NCBI RefSeq assembly: GCF_016808095.1
Contig: NC_068970.1
Span: forward strand, 43,001,630 to 43,065,629
From: Vigna angularis
Lineage: Eukaryota > Streptophyta > Magnoliopsida > Fabales > Fabaceae
Direction of reading: 5' to 3'
Length of the DNA: 64,000 nt
A program made the translations under genes and the position numbers. Shown here in pieces: positions 44,404 to 56,049 of the stretch. Each line of letters opens with the position of its first letter. Position 1 is the first letter of the stretch. The notes under the pieces are model-generated. The model was not told the origin of the DNA and did not search any database. It was given only the letters and a program-made list of their open reading frames with translations.

Positions 44404-46265
44404 ATGTTGATGGGATTTTCATTTGGGGATCATTTTGTAAGTGCTCTTAAACCTTCTTTCTCTCTCCAACCTATTCCCTCATAAAATGGTATTTGGAGAA
44501 TGTGTTAATGGTGAAGAATCTTAGCTGTTTTTTCCTTTCTTCTTCCATGTTCTTGTGACACTCAGCATGTGGTGCTCACGAAAAACAATTTTCTAAATAT
44601 TAGGACCAAAAGGAGAGCGAGTTTCGCTTGATAGATGAAGCTAGTGCAACAACACAACAAAACAGTATCATCATGGAAGTGCATCATCTTCAAGGGGTTG
44701 ATAAAAGCACTGATTTTTTCCCTGTTGAACACCCTATGGAGCCACCAGATGAAGATCGTCCCGTGAAATGCCCAATGCCCGAGTCTTCCGTTATTAATGT
44801 AAGCATATTTGTTTTCTGTTCTTTAGTTTTCTACTTATTATCATATGATGGCATGACAAACAGGGATTTTGCATGGTAACGAAAAACAATGCAGCTTCGC
44901 TTTTATGTTTGTTTTGAGCCCATGGTGATTCCTCATTTCCTCACTTGTCTTATAGTTTTGTGCTCGTAGTAGTCTTTTGCTTGCAAAGGGACCGACATGT
45001 AAAGTTTCTGGAGATGTACCTTATATACCTTATATATATCGCAAGAATTTGATATACTAAACATAATTTTTTGGCCTGCAATATTTGGAAGACGTATATA
45101 CTAGACTAGCTTCTGAGCTTCTCTTTCTAGCTCTGAATTACAGCATACAGATGTGGAGAATGTCTTTTTAGGGTTTAGTACGGCGAAGACAATAACAGGA
45201 AGCTAGAAGCTTTTGAAAGAAAATAACTTTGTATCTTAATTGAACCTCAGTACGTGCAGATATTTCTCATAATGTATCTCTAATCTAGTCATGTGTTTGC
45301 TTTGAAACAAAAATAATAAAAAAATAAAGAAAGGAGAAAAATCTTATATGCAGTCAATGTATTTCTCATGCAAGATGTTCGTCAAAGGTATTTGACCTTT
45401 ATCAAATAAATTTCAATTTTCCTAAAACATTTTTAATATTGATTTTCTCAAGATAGTTAAATATATGTACTTATTTTTCATTTAATATATTTGGGGACGT
45501 AAGACATCAGTAAGAATGTATTATACAACATCACTCAATTTTAGTTTCTAGATATCCATGTCAATTGTAAAAGATTTATTGAGGTTGATTCTAGTTAGAG
45601 AAAGGTTGTATATTTTCTTGTTGTATCCTCTCTCAAAAATATAATATAAGACAGTATTAAATAAAAAAATACATTTAGTTATTACTTTAAATATAAAAAA
45701 AAATTTAATGTTACTTAGTAAACTTTCACAGGAAGATAAAATAGAAACTTCCAGAATTATTCTGCAAACAATAAATAATTGAAGTTAATGAAAACTACAT
45801 GTATTCGGGATGAATCTAATTACTGGTTTCTGTAGGAAAGGTTAAAAAAGGAAGATAACAACCAGAATATTTTATTTTTTATGTTTGGTTTCACTGATTG
45901 TTCCAAAGGCCCCCAGGAAACGCAGTGTAAGAGGAATACTTCAATATTTGAAGTGCAATCGAAGTTGAGGAAAGAAACTGACATAAATGTGACTTTTGTA
46001 GGATGAAAGGATGCATGAAAAGAGGTTTGCAGAAAGCTTAAAGAAGAGAGCAGAGATAAGGGTCGTTGGAGATGGGGAAAGAACAACCTCCATGGACGCA
46101 GAACCTCCAGCTCGAGGAGTACGAAAGAGGCATCATAACCTCACAAACGGGGGTGGAGATCTTGTGATGACTCCATTAATGAGAATGCCACCTCTCCCTC
46201 CCCTACCATCCCAGAATATTACCATCTTTCAGGTGCTGCAACAGGTGGACAAGTTTGAGTCTTAA
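44404..46265 (+). CDS. Conserved plant protein of unknown function, three exons
   Basis: Proposed exons: 44404-44436 (MLMGFSFGDHF), 44604-44798 and 46002-46265. All junctions are GT-AG and in phase 0, giving 163 residues. Internal ATG 44673 (MEVHHLQGVDK) is an alternative start if exon 1 is non-coding. The middle has the acidic/proline block FFPVEHPMEPPDEDRPVKCP. After the 1.2 kb intron come DERMHEKRFAESLKKRAEI, a basic stretch VRKRHHNLT, a proline run PLMRMPPLPPLPSQN and the C-terminus TIFQVLQQVDKFES. There is no signal peptide, membrane segment or enzyme motif. The short blocks look like a conserved plant-specific family I cannot name; the basic patch could be nuclear targeting. Exons 2-3 are strongly supported; exon 1 less so. 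Confidence 0.75.
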
Positions 46266-47256
46266 CAGAGAAATAAATTCTATCACAACACTCCATGAAA
46301 CTAGGGATGCATTTTGGTTATAAGCTGAGTAAGATTCAATAGAGCCAGAGGAAAAGCGTTGGAGAAGCCAGATCCCAAGTATTCATCTTGTGTGGGTCGT
46401 GAAAAAAATGTACCTCGTGTTTTCTACTAAATCCAGATATTTTTATACTTCAGCGTTTGCAAATATGCATATCATACAATTCCTCGTCCAGTTCTTCCTA
46501 ATTCTCTTACCAGTTAAAATTTGTTGAAGACTACGAAATCGAAAATGAAATTCATTAAATCATGAATGAAACATACACAATTCTGTGATTTGTAACAGAT
46601 CTGTTGAAAGAGTGTTATACTACTGGTATTTCTAAAGAAAATTGTCCACGTCAATAACTACAAATCAAGTGTTTTGCTTAAAAATTCACAATACCTACGT
46701 ACCTACTACCCATCATAATGTGCAGTGAACTTTATATAAGATCAACCACCCTTGTCCAAAATAAGGCGTGCAGGCTCTATTTCCGTTGAAAGAGAATAAA
46801 GTCAAAAGACAGCATAAACCAAAAATATAAAGACAAGGATGGAAAATGGTACAATATCAATCAGACACAATTAGTGTCTTCATCTTATGTGCATCGGAAA
46901 GAGGAAAGCATTTTGACTGCTATACAGCTCAAAAGGAAGAAAAATGTCACAAGATACAGTTTGACAAACACAAACGGCTTGTGATAGGTTAGTATTAATG
47001 ACGGTAGAAAAGTACATCTACTGTACAAAGTTTACACTATGTTAGGGAGTAAGGAATCATTTGGTGTTAAAGCCTGACCATCTGATTGATGCATCATTTT
47101 CTCAGTTCGCCTTCCTTACAAGCCTTTTTTTCTGGCTTCACCGTTTAGCATAAAGCAAAATATAAAGAAAATATTTGTAGCTCGGTCATATTTTTTTAAA
47201 AATAATTGGCACATCAGGAATGAAGAGGTGAAAGTCCTAAAGTGAGAACATTTCGT
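46266..47256. other. Tail-to-tail interval between two convergent host genes
   Basis: Contains the presumed 3' UTRs of the + gene ending at 46265 and of the - gene ending at 47257. No ORF, RNA gene or transposon boundary was recognised. Confidence 0.5.
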
Positions 47257-50200
47257 TCATTCTATAAGAGAAATACCTAGGGCAACAGCCATGCCCATTG
47301 TCAGTGAGATTATTTGGACAACTGTACTTCTTAATTTTGTATTCCCATTGCTATTCATTTCTGCAAGTACTCCGGCAATTGCGATGTATATAAATCCACC
47401 TGCTGTAAATCCCTGTGAAAAGCGAGACAAGTTATTGCTAAAATCAATGAAATTTGAATCAACCTGCAAATACGTTACTAGACATTCCTTGCCTCAATTA
47501 CAGATGACTGTCCAGGATCTTTACCCCACAGCAGCGCCTGCACCAAGAACAGCGGTTTTTCTATTTCATTCTATGTTCATTGTGGATAAAAACAACGGGA
47601 ACTGCGGATTTAAATGTATGGTAGATGTTAGAAGTGAACTTTAAGCCTAACTCAACTCCACAAAACCAGCTTGTAGGCTTGTAGGGTGAAACCCACTTAT
47701 AAAGTATGAATTGGCCTTATCTCTAGTCGATGTGAGACTTCCAACACACCCCCTCACGCCGAGGTTGTGTAGGATTAATATACACGCATATCCATATGTC
47801 ACCCCATTAGTAAGATTTTTTTTTTCCGATCACCAAACCTGAACCATGGGCTCTGATACCAGACGTTGTGTGGGATTAATATACACGCATATCCATGTCA
47901 CCCCATTAGTAAGATAAGAGATGTATCTTATATGTATATAAACCCATGTGTATTTCATATTTTATCCGATATGGGACTTTGTTTGTACTCAACATGGTAT
48001 ATACCATGTTAGAAGTGGACTTTAAGTTTAACTCAACCCCACAAAACTGGCTTGTAGGGTGAGGTTTGCACCCCCTTATAAAGTATGAATTGGCCTTATC
48101 TCTAATCGATGTGGGACTTCCATCAATAGATGAGATACTGATAATTGTCCAAGACCTAACTCAATCAGCAAATTCCTCAACCGCACAATTTCAGAAGAAT
48201 TATAGTACATAAAAGTTCGACAATTGTGACGTTACTGAACATAAATCTTAGGCATGATGAATCTCTCTATTCAATTTTAGCTCATTTTAATTTAGTAAGA
48301 AAAATAAATAGAACTTTTTATTTCAGAAATATGTAAGTTGCCAATCCTTTTTTTCTCCTGTGCTTATTTACTTCTATGCTCTTCTAATCACCAATTCAGT
48401 ACACACTATATGATCTGTAGTAAGTCTTAATTACAACAAAAAGAAATCAACGATAATTGTGTGGAAAAGCTGTTTGAGGATCCACAAAAATAATTCACTC
48501 ATGTAAAATATTGACGAAGACAACACTCACCAATGCAGTCCCCGCAAGTGCTACAAGTGCTGACAGAAAGTTGAAGAACAAAGCTTTTGGTATGCTGAAA
48601 CCAGATCTAATGAGAATGCCAAAATCACCAATCTGTATGTGAAAGAAAGTAAAAGCATAAAACTTTTGGGTGGCAAAAGTAAGATCTCAAACCAATGAAA
48701 TGTAGATATGAACAATAAATAAAACCAAAACAGCAAATGATCTGAGTAGCTGCCAGAATGATCTGAGTAGAAATAGCAAGCATTAGGCCAGCTAATCCAT
48801 GTAAAAATTGATCCTTTATAGTGGAGGAAGCTGGCCGGCAAAGCAAGGAAAATATTCAACTATTCGCAGGATAAAAAGCAACTATTTTTTTATCTACTTT
48901 AATAAAACTCAAATCAAGATAAAATATCTTTTATAAAATACACTTCTTTCAAGTTTTTTAATTTCTGAAGAGAACCCTAGAAGCTTTAAAACATTTCACC
49001 CAAATTATGCGTGCATTGAGTGCCACAAACAAGAGGAATAAAAATGCTACAGTTCGAAGTTCACAGAATAAATAACGCATCACAAATGCTTTTTTCTGTG
49101 GCCAAAAGTTAAGCAGTACACATATACGAGCACCATTAAAATATGCCTTTGGAATGCCCAGCAAGGGTGTGCAATATTTAGTGCATCTCCTTGATATTTA
49201 GCCAGCTTCATATTTTATCTTAAGAAAGCTGACAGCACCAGTAAGTGTTCAACGCTCAAGATAAAACATTTAAATTGAAATTATATGAAGAATCTTCTTG
49301 TTCTCCACAAAATGGATCACAGGGATAAAATAAGTAGACAAAACAAGAAGCTGACATGAACAGAGTGAATAAAATTGAGTCAACATCAGATCAAGAATGA
49401 AGAGCTAATAAACATTGGAGTTATTTCGAGACTTGTAACTGCTTTAAAGAGATAAACTAGAAAAGCTAGAGACTAATAATTATTTAACAATAATGTGGAA
49501 CTCCAAACAGAATTGCAAAACAACAATGAATAATGCATCTGGTATCGCCAATTGTTTTTTTTTCCAATTAGTATGAATATTCCTCACAGTTTATACATGC
49601 ACCTATTAGCTCTTGCACTTGTTCATAGCTTCAAACAGTTTGAAGACTCCCGAGAAACTAGAATGTCACCATTGCTTAAAAATGTACAAGATTCAAGTAA
49701 ACACCAGTTTAAGAAAATCATATAAGAAACAGAATCATAACATGGAACTAAATAGTATCGAATGTGCATTAACAATGCACAGCAGGTCAAACGACATAGA
49801 CATATATTTCATAAAAGTAAGCAGATGAATAGTGACAAGGATTATAGGTAAGAATTTTTTTTTTTTAATTAGACATACATTTCAAATCTGAATATAAACA
49901 GGCAATGTATATTTATGCATACATATGTGCATGTATATCTCCAGGTGAATCTGTATAACATTTTTCACGAAATTTTATAGTAACTTGTTCTTGTTATACA
50001 AAACAGTGAAGATTATAAAAACAATATAATTTAATTCAGTGCCATCATGTAAATCATGCGTTTTGGCTATTTTGACAACATCTTGCAGGTTTTAGCATAT
50101 TAGAGCTAAATTTTTCTTATTAAAATCGAGTAATAAAAAGAATTAATCACTTCTAGCCAATATTAGGCCATAAGAAAAATAAACTCCATAAACAAAAACA

Positions 50201-51169
50201 AAACTTTCAGGCCTTCAGGAAACTGCACATTACAATTTGAAGTTATGCCTAAAAAATGAGATGAAAATATTCTGCAGATAGCATAATAGTGAACATGTGA
50301 CAGAACAAAGATGATTTTGAACCTCTTGAGGAAGCTCATGTGCCAGCAAAAACAGGGTTCTAGACCAGCCACCAACAGATCCATAAAGCAAGAATGCACT
50401 TCCTAAAGCCATTCCATCTGTGAAATTATGCTGCAATATTAACATATTTTGCATAAATACACTTGAAAGCTTTTCTTCATTTTACAGCCAATAAAATATC
50501 ACAATATAGCTTACCACTCCATCTGAGAAAAGATTGAGATAACCAAACACAAGGTTTGTTGGTAATCTAACTGGTTCTATAACATTTGAAGATTTTATAT
50601 CATCTGAGGAGCTATCAACACTACTTTTGGTCACCTTGCTTCCGATTCTCTGTGATACAAGTATGTCAACTATTAGATGAAATTTTCCCCATTCCCTCCA
50701 ATATTCCATTCAAGCTAAATGTGTAATACAGAATTATACGAGAGTAAACAAACTATAGCTGTTCATGTTTTGCATATTTATTATCATATTCCCTTTTTTA
50801 ATTGCATTGCCAGCCCAACTGGTCAAACCTCTGAAGGGTAAAACATCAAAATGCTTCAAACCAAACCAATGGAGCATGCCAACCTCAGTCAGCCGAAGTG
50901 ATGTTCCATTGCTCATCTTACCTTTCTGAGCAAGGTTTCAGATTCAGAAGGATTATCTCCCTTTAAAGCGTCAGATGACACTGGATCATCTTTTCTCTCA
51001 TCTAGCAATCTGTCTTCCTTTGCATCATTAGAAAAGTTATCGTCTTTCAATTTTTTCTTGCTATTGTGGTTATGGTGATGGTGTCCATGTGACCATGAAT
51101 TAGCTTCTCCCGAGTTTTCTTCAACATACCTCACTACCTTCTCCACAAGAAGAAAGAGTACAATTCCAG
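47257..51169 (-). CDS. IAR1: ZIP metal transporter, IAR1 type: last six exons
   Basis: Exons (minus): 51169-50922, 50649-50515, 50430-50323, 48632-48531, 47537-47493 and 47412-47257. Phases are consistent and the stop TGA is at 47257-47259. The protein reads AGIVLFLLVEKVVRYVEENS, a His-rich loop (HGHHHHNHN), a variable acidic loop, LVFGYLNLFSDGV, then the ZIP core: HNFTDGMALGSAFLLYGSVG and LLAHELPQE|IGDFG (metal-binding HNxxD and HExxxE helices IV and V). It ends with KALFFNFLSALVALAGTAL, GFTAGGFIYIAIAGVLAEM and a C-terminal ISLIE. Order and wording match Arabidopsis IAR1, an endomembrane KE4/LIV-1 class ZIP protein affecting sensitivity to IAA-amino acid conjugates. Exon 47537-47493 is followed by a GC donor (GAG|gcaagg). 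All key histidines are intact, so the gene looks functional. Confidence 0.92.
47626..48125 (-). mobile_element. TRIM-like element in an IAR1 intron
   Basis: Two ~120 bp direct repeats (47626-47746 and 48007-48125), with TGTTAG..CCAACA/CCATCA ends on plus, flank ~260 bp. The interior has, in reverse, TGGTATCAGAGCCCA, a primer-binding site for initiator Met-tRNA, and a doubled 'attaatatacacgcatatcc' segment. Flanks gtaga (47621-47625) and ataga (48126-48130) are a 4/5 target duplication. It encodes nothing. Relatives lie at 55530-55914. Confidence 0.8.
48633..50322 (-). other. IAR1 intron, 1.69 kb
   Basis: AT-rich intron between the HELPQE exon and the IGDFG exon. A poly-T/A run lies at 49857-49866. 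No transposon ends or coding relics were seen. Confidence 0.7.
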
Positions 51170-52026
51170 CTGCAAGAACCATAAAACATTGTAAAAAAAG
51201 TGGTTCTTAGAGAACCCATCAGATAACCCTAATTTTTTAACACTATAAATAACTAGAAATATATAGATGAAAGAAAATAAAGAGAATAATATGAAGACAC
51301 ATGTAATGGTGATCAATCACAGCTACTAATAAGATATAATGTGTATGATAGGAGGAAACATATTAAGAAGTAGCTGTTAATCTGTTAATTAGGTTGTTAG
51401 GGTGAGTGAGGTTTCCTTTATATAGTTGGGGGGTCCTAGTATGCTGGGCACTTTTTGGGGATAATTTTGTAGATTGAGCTTTTAACTCTTTTTGAAGGGG
51501 AAACCCTTGAAGGAGAGAGTGCTTTACTATTTTTGTGTTCTTTTCCATCTATACAATAAAGAATATTACTCTTCTCTCTCTTTTCAATACTGGGTTCCTA
51601 ACCGTTACACGCATAGCTTTGAGCAGAAATTCAACCTTGAATTCCCCACCCTTTTCCTCACAGCTATGAAAGTTGTTTGTTTTTATGCTTTCTGTTAGCA
51701 ACAGACCTCCCATTAGTAGAGTGGCTGTTTCTTCCTGCACCCCCATATTTTCTCCCTGCACCCCATAGCTCAAAGAAAAATGACCTAAATACCCTTTATT
51801 TAAAAATTATTAAAAATTCTAATAAGAAAATCCCAAAACCTATCTCCATGTAAACCTAGCCGCTGCATCTCATACACTTCCGCGCCTACAGCTTGTGCAC
51901 CTCCATTGCCCAAAGGCACACCTCCATTGTTGGAAAGCTACAGTGTATATGCATTGGTTGAAGCTCCCTGGACATCCACTACTTGAAGCTTGAACGATCT
52001 GCACCTCCATAGCTTCTGTGAATAAT

Positions 52027-52118
52027 GGAGAAGATTGGGAGAAATCTCCCTTGTGTATTTTGCATACACATAGGGTAGTTTATTTATAATGTAAGATCTG
52101 GGCCAAGGCCCTTAATAC
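52027..52118 (-). repeat. Inverted copy of the copia LTR segment at 54838-54930
   Basis: Reads in reverse as gtattaagggccttggccca, then tcttacattataaataaact and tctcccaatcttct, nearly identical to 54838-54930. It directly abuts the 5' break of the pol frame. More LTR-like sequence in the same inverted orientation continues to about 51700. Confidence 0.85.
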
Positions 52119-54781
52119 AGTTAGGGAAGCATACTCGTAGTTCCTTTCCTCGTAGTGTCTCACAACGGGCGTCGTCCCCCTTTTCTTTGGTTCATTCTGA
52201 CATTTGGGGACCTAGTCGTGTTAAGTCCATTTTAGGTTTTCAGTATTTTGTTACCTTTATTGATGACTATTCCAGATGTACTTGGTTGTTTTTAATGAAG
52301 AATCGTTCTGAGTTGTTTTCTATTTTTCAATCTTTTTTCAATGAAATAAAAACACAGTTTGGGGTGTCTATTCGAAATTTACGTAGTGATAATGGCCGTG
52401 AATACCTTTCTCAACCGTTTAAACAGTTTATGGCTTCTCATGGCATTCTTCACCAAACCTCATGTGCTTATACCCCTCAACAAAATGGGGTGGCTGAGCG
52501 TAAGAATAGACACCTTATTGAAACAACTCGTACACTTCTTATTCATGATCAAGTACCCTCACGTTTTTGGGGTGATGCAGTTCTCACAGCATGTTATCTT
52601 ATCAACCGCATGTCATCTTCCGTCCTAGATAACAAAATCCCTCATTCTATCTTATTTCCTCAAGACTCTCTACATCCATTACCTCTTCGAGTTTTTGGGT
52701 CTACATGTTTTGTTCATGATTTTAGTCCTGGTCTTGATAAGTTATCTCCTAGGTCTCACAAATGTGTCTTCTTAGGATTTCCACGGTCACAAAAGGGCTA
52801 TAAGTGTTTTTCCCCTTCCCTCAATCGTCATTTTATCTCTGCTGATGTCACTTTTGATGAGTCTTCTTTTTACTTTTCACATCTATCTTCTAGTTCTGTA
52901 CCTCTCCCTGTTACTGTTGATATTCCTCTTATCTGTGATCCTCCTGGTGATGCTCCACCCATTTTGTCTTCTCCTTCTTTAGACTCTCATTCACCACAGG
53001 ATCATCCTTCACCTCCACCCCTTCAGGTTTATAGTCGCCGTAATTGTCTCCCTCATGACTCACTTCCGGTGCCGCCTCATGTGTCTCCTCCGGCTCCAGC
53101 AACTGAGTCTGACTTGCCTATTGCCCTCCGTAAAGGTATACGCTCTACCCGTAACCCTTCCCCCCATTATACTGTTCTTAATTACCACAGATTATCTCCA
53201 TCTTTTTATACTTGTCTCTCATCCATTTCTTCTGTGTCAATTCCCAAATCTGTGGGTGATGCCTTAACTCATCCTGGTTGGCGTCAAGCTATGATGGATG
53301 AATTAAGTGCTTTACAGGAAAGTGGAACTTGGGAGCTTGTCCAATTACCATCTGGAAAGTCTGTTGTTGGTTGCAGGTGGGTGTATGCTATCAAGGTTGG
53401 TCCTGATGGCACAATTGATCGTTTGAAAGCTCGACTGGTTGCCAAAGGCTACACACAGATTTTTGGTTTGGATTATGGTGATACTTTTTCTCCAGTGGCA
53501 AAAATGACCTCTGTTCGCCTTTTCATTGCCATGGCCGCTCTTCGACAATGGCCTCTTTACCAACTTGATGTCAAAAATGCTTTTCTCAATGGTGATTTGC
53601 AGGAAGAAATTTATATGGAGCAACCGCCTGGCTTTGTTGCTCAGGGGGAGTCATCTGGATTGGTATGTCGTCTTCGCAAATCCTTGTATGGCCTAAAACA
53701 GTCTCCTCGGGCATGGTTTGGTAAATTCAGTTGTGTTGTTCAACAATTTGGTATGTCTCGCAGTGAAGCGGATCATTCAGTGTTCTATCGCCACTCGAGT
53801 GCTGGATGTATCTATTTAATAGTGTATGTCGATGATATTGTTCTCACAGGAAGCGACTATCTTGGCATCTCTCAGATGAAACAACACCTTTGTCATCATT
53901 TTCAAACCAAAGATCTTGGCAAACTCCGGTACTTTTTGGGTATTGAAGTAGCACAATCCAATGATGGTATTGTCATATCTCAGAGGAAGTATGCGTTAGA
54001 CATCTTGGAGGAAACAAAGTTAATGAACTGTAAATCTGTTGAGACACCTATGGACCCTAACATCAAACTCCTACCAAATCAGGGGGAGCCTTTCTCAGAT
54101 CCTGAACGGTACAGAAGACTAGTTGGTAAATTAAACTATCTTACTGTAACGCGTCCTGACATTTCCTTCGCAGTTAGTGTGGTGAGTCAATTTCTAAACT
54201 CCCCATGTGAAGACCATTGGGATGCAGTTGTTCGTATACTGAAGTATATTAAAAGATCACCTGGAAAAGGTTTGCTATATGACCCTAACAACGATACAAA
54301 GATCGTTTGCTATTCAAATGCTGATTGGGCTGGTTCCCCTTCTGATAGGAGGTCTACTTCTGGATATTGTGTCTCTATTGGTAGCAACTTGATATCTTGG
54401 AAAAGTAAGAAGCAAAGTGTTGTGGCAAGGTCGAGTGCAGAAGCAGAATATAGAGCTATGGCATCAGCTACTTGCGAGCTTGTGTGGCTTAAACAATTGC
54501 TTAGTGAATTGAAATTTGGAGATGTCACTCACATGATACTTATATGTGATAATCAAGCTGCTCTCCATATTAGCTCTAATCCTGTCTTCCATGAGAGAAC
54601 CAAACACATTGAAGTTGATTGCCATTTCATTCGAGAAAAAATCATATCCGGAGATATCAAGACTGAGTTTGTTAACTCAAGCAACCAGTTAGCAGACATA
54701 TTCACTAAGTCCTTACGAGGACCTAGAATTGATTATCTTTGTAACAAGCTTGGAACATATGATTTATATGCTCCAGCTTGA
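52118..54781 (+). CDS. Ty1/copia polyprotein, 5'-truncated (integrase, RT, RNase H)
   Basis: One uninterrupted frame of about 887 codons from the break at 52118 (QLGKHTRSSFPRSVS) to the stop at 54779-54781. Integrase core: LVHSDIWGPSRV (first D), LRSDNGREYLSQ (second D), AYTPQQNGVAERKNRHL (E). RT: WVYAIKVGPDGTIDRLKARL, YQLDVKNAFLNGDLQEEIYM and the catalytic IYLIVYVDDIVLTGSD. RNase H: YSNADWAGSPSDRRSTSGYC, SSAEAEYRAMA and a C-terminal LADIFTKSLRG. Gag, protease and the integrase zinc finger are missing; no ATG starts the frame, so it is a fragment. Absence of stops implies a recent insertion. It lies antisense in the IAR1 intron. Confidence 0.95.
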   Translation, partial: QLGKHTRSSFPRSVSQRASSPFSLVHSDIWGPSRVKSILGFQYFVTFIDDYSRCTWLFLMKNRSELFSIFQSFFNEIKTQFGVSIRNLRSDNGREYLSQPFKQFMASHGILHQTSCAYTPQQNGVAERKNRHLIETTRTLLIHDQVPSRFWGDAVLTACYLINRMSSSVLDNKIPHSILFPQDSLHPLPLRVFGSTCFVHDFSPGLDKLSPRSHKCVFLGFPRSQKGYKCFSPSLNRHFISADVTFDESSFYFSHLSSSSVPLPVTVDIPLICDPPGDAPPILSSPSLDSHSPQDHPSPPPLQVYSRRNCLPHDSLPVPPHVSPPAPATESDLPIALRKGIRSTRNPSPHYTVLNYHRLSPSFYTCLSSISSVSIPKSVGDALTHPGWRQAMMDELSALQESGTWELVQLPSGKSVVGCRWVYAIKVGPDGTIDRLKARLVAKGYTQIFGLDYGDTFSPVAKMTSVRLFIAMAALRQWPLYQLDVKNAFLNGDLQEEIYMEQPPGFVAQGESSGLVCRLRKSLYGLKQSPRAWFGKFSCVVQQFGMSRSEADHSVFYRHSSAGCIYLIVYVDDIVLTGSDYLGISQMKQHLCHHFQTKDLGKLRYFLGIEVAQSNDGIVISQRKYALDILEETKLMNCKSVETPMDPNIKLLPNQGEPFSDPERYRRLVGKLNYLTVTRPDISFAVSVVSQFLNSPCEDHWDAVVRILKYIKRSPGKGLLYDPNNDTKIVCYSNADWAGSPSDRRSTSGYCVSIGSNLISWKSKKQSVVARSSAEAEYRAMASATCELVWLKQLLSELKFGDVTHMILICDNQAALHISSNPVFHERTKHIEVDCHFIREKIISGDIKTEFVNSSNQLADIFTKSLRGPRIDYLCNKLGTYDLYAPA

Positions 54782-54960
54782 GGGGGAGTGTTAGATGTTA
54801 AGATGTGTGTTTCTGTTATTTGGGCTTAGTCTATTATGTATTAAGGGCATTGGCCCATATCTTACAATATAAATAAACTACCCTATGTGTAGTCTAAACA
54901 CATAAGGGATATTTTCTCCCAATCTTCTTTATTTCTCATAAGCCTAATGCTTAGTAATGC
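54781..54960 (+). repeat. Polypurine tract and 3' LTR start of the copia element
   Basis: The pol stop overlaps a purine tract gagggggag, then TGTTAGATGTTAAGATG at 54789 begins the LTR. It contains a TATA-like 'caatataaataaac' (54866-54879). The LTR's right end was not resolved. Confidence 0.75.
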
Positions 54961-56049
54961 TATGGGTCCAAACCATACTTCATGAGGCATTGCTCAAGTT
55001 TTTGTAGATCCTGTTTTCACTGACTTGCACCTTATTCACAACTAAGCTACTCTTGCTCCTAGTGTGTTTGGGAAAGCTTGCAAATCTTTTGCAATAACTG
55101 TGCTGCAGCATGGTGGCTCATGAAAAAATAGCGGCATAATTTTGCTTCTAATAGTGGGATCTTGGAGAAGACAACTATTTTCAAATCCTACTGTATTGGA
55201 GAAAATTATTCCTAGTTTACAACTTTGATAGCAAGGTTGATTATGAGGGAGTGGTATTTTTAGCATATAGAATAAAGGGAACTATAATAGTTAACATTTA
55301 GAGGGATATCAAGGTCAGGCCCATCATATCTATAAATAGGAGGATACTATGGTAAATAGGGGAGAGTTGTTATTATAAATTAAGCATTGGCTTTTTGTGA
55401 AAGGAAACATCCTTTGCGAAAGAGAAACCCTTAGAGAAGATAGTGCTCTCCTATTACTTAAATTTTTTAATCCTATCCAATATAGACTTTCTTTTCTTTC
55501 CCTTTTCAATTCTTGGTTCCAAACACATATGTTAAGAAGTGGACTTTAAGCCTAATTAAATCTCAAAAGACCGGCTTGTAAGATGAAGTTTGCATCCACT
55601 TATATATTGTAAATTGGTTTTATCTCTAGTTGATGTAGGACTTCCAAGACACCTCCCTCACATCGAGGCATATACATCTCGAACGTAATGAGTGGTTCGA
55701 TAGCGGCCCAATAGTGGGTAGAACAATATACCTAACAAATAACAAATTTTGCTAGGATAGGCTTTAACCCATGGCTGTGATACCATATTATGCAATAGAT
55801 TTTAAGCCTAACTTAACCTCACAAAACCGACTTTTAAGGTGAGGTTTGCACCTACTTATATATATTGTAAATTGACCTCATATTTGGTCGATGTGAGAAT
55901 TCCAAACACAACCACCCATTCAAAAGGCTACAAGAAAATTTCTTATACTCAAACAAAAACTATTAGTTATTTGAATAAAGATAAAATATATACTTAATTA
56001 CAAGGTAGTCAAAATCGTGTTTTGAAGTGGCATTCCTTGTGTGTGTGTG
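54961..56049. other. Mixed LTR/TRIM remnants
   Basis: 55250-55525 resembles 51400-51600 (shared 'gaaacccttgaaggagagagtgct'-like and 'ttttcaattcttggttcc' text), so two diverged copies of a small LTR flank the copia pol. 55530-55914 is a diverged TRIM pair related to 47626-48125 (two 'ttaagcctaa..cacaaaac' blocks at about 55545 and 55800). No coding sequence. Confidence 0.55.

Noticed and set aside
47291..47644. Plus-strand ORF of 117 codons
   Set aside because: Antisense to two IAR1 exons and running into a TRIM; not a separate gene.
48551..48859. Minus frames of 102 and 73 codons near the IGDFG exon
   Set aside because: They are wrong frames or read-through into the intron; the true exon is 48531-48632 by splice sites and family sequence.
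53345..54528. Minus-strand ORFs within the copia pol
   Set aside because: Antisense shadows of RT and RNase H.
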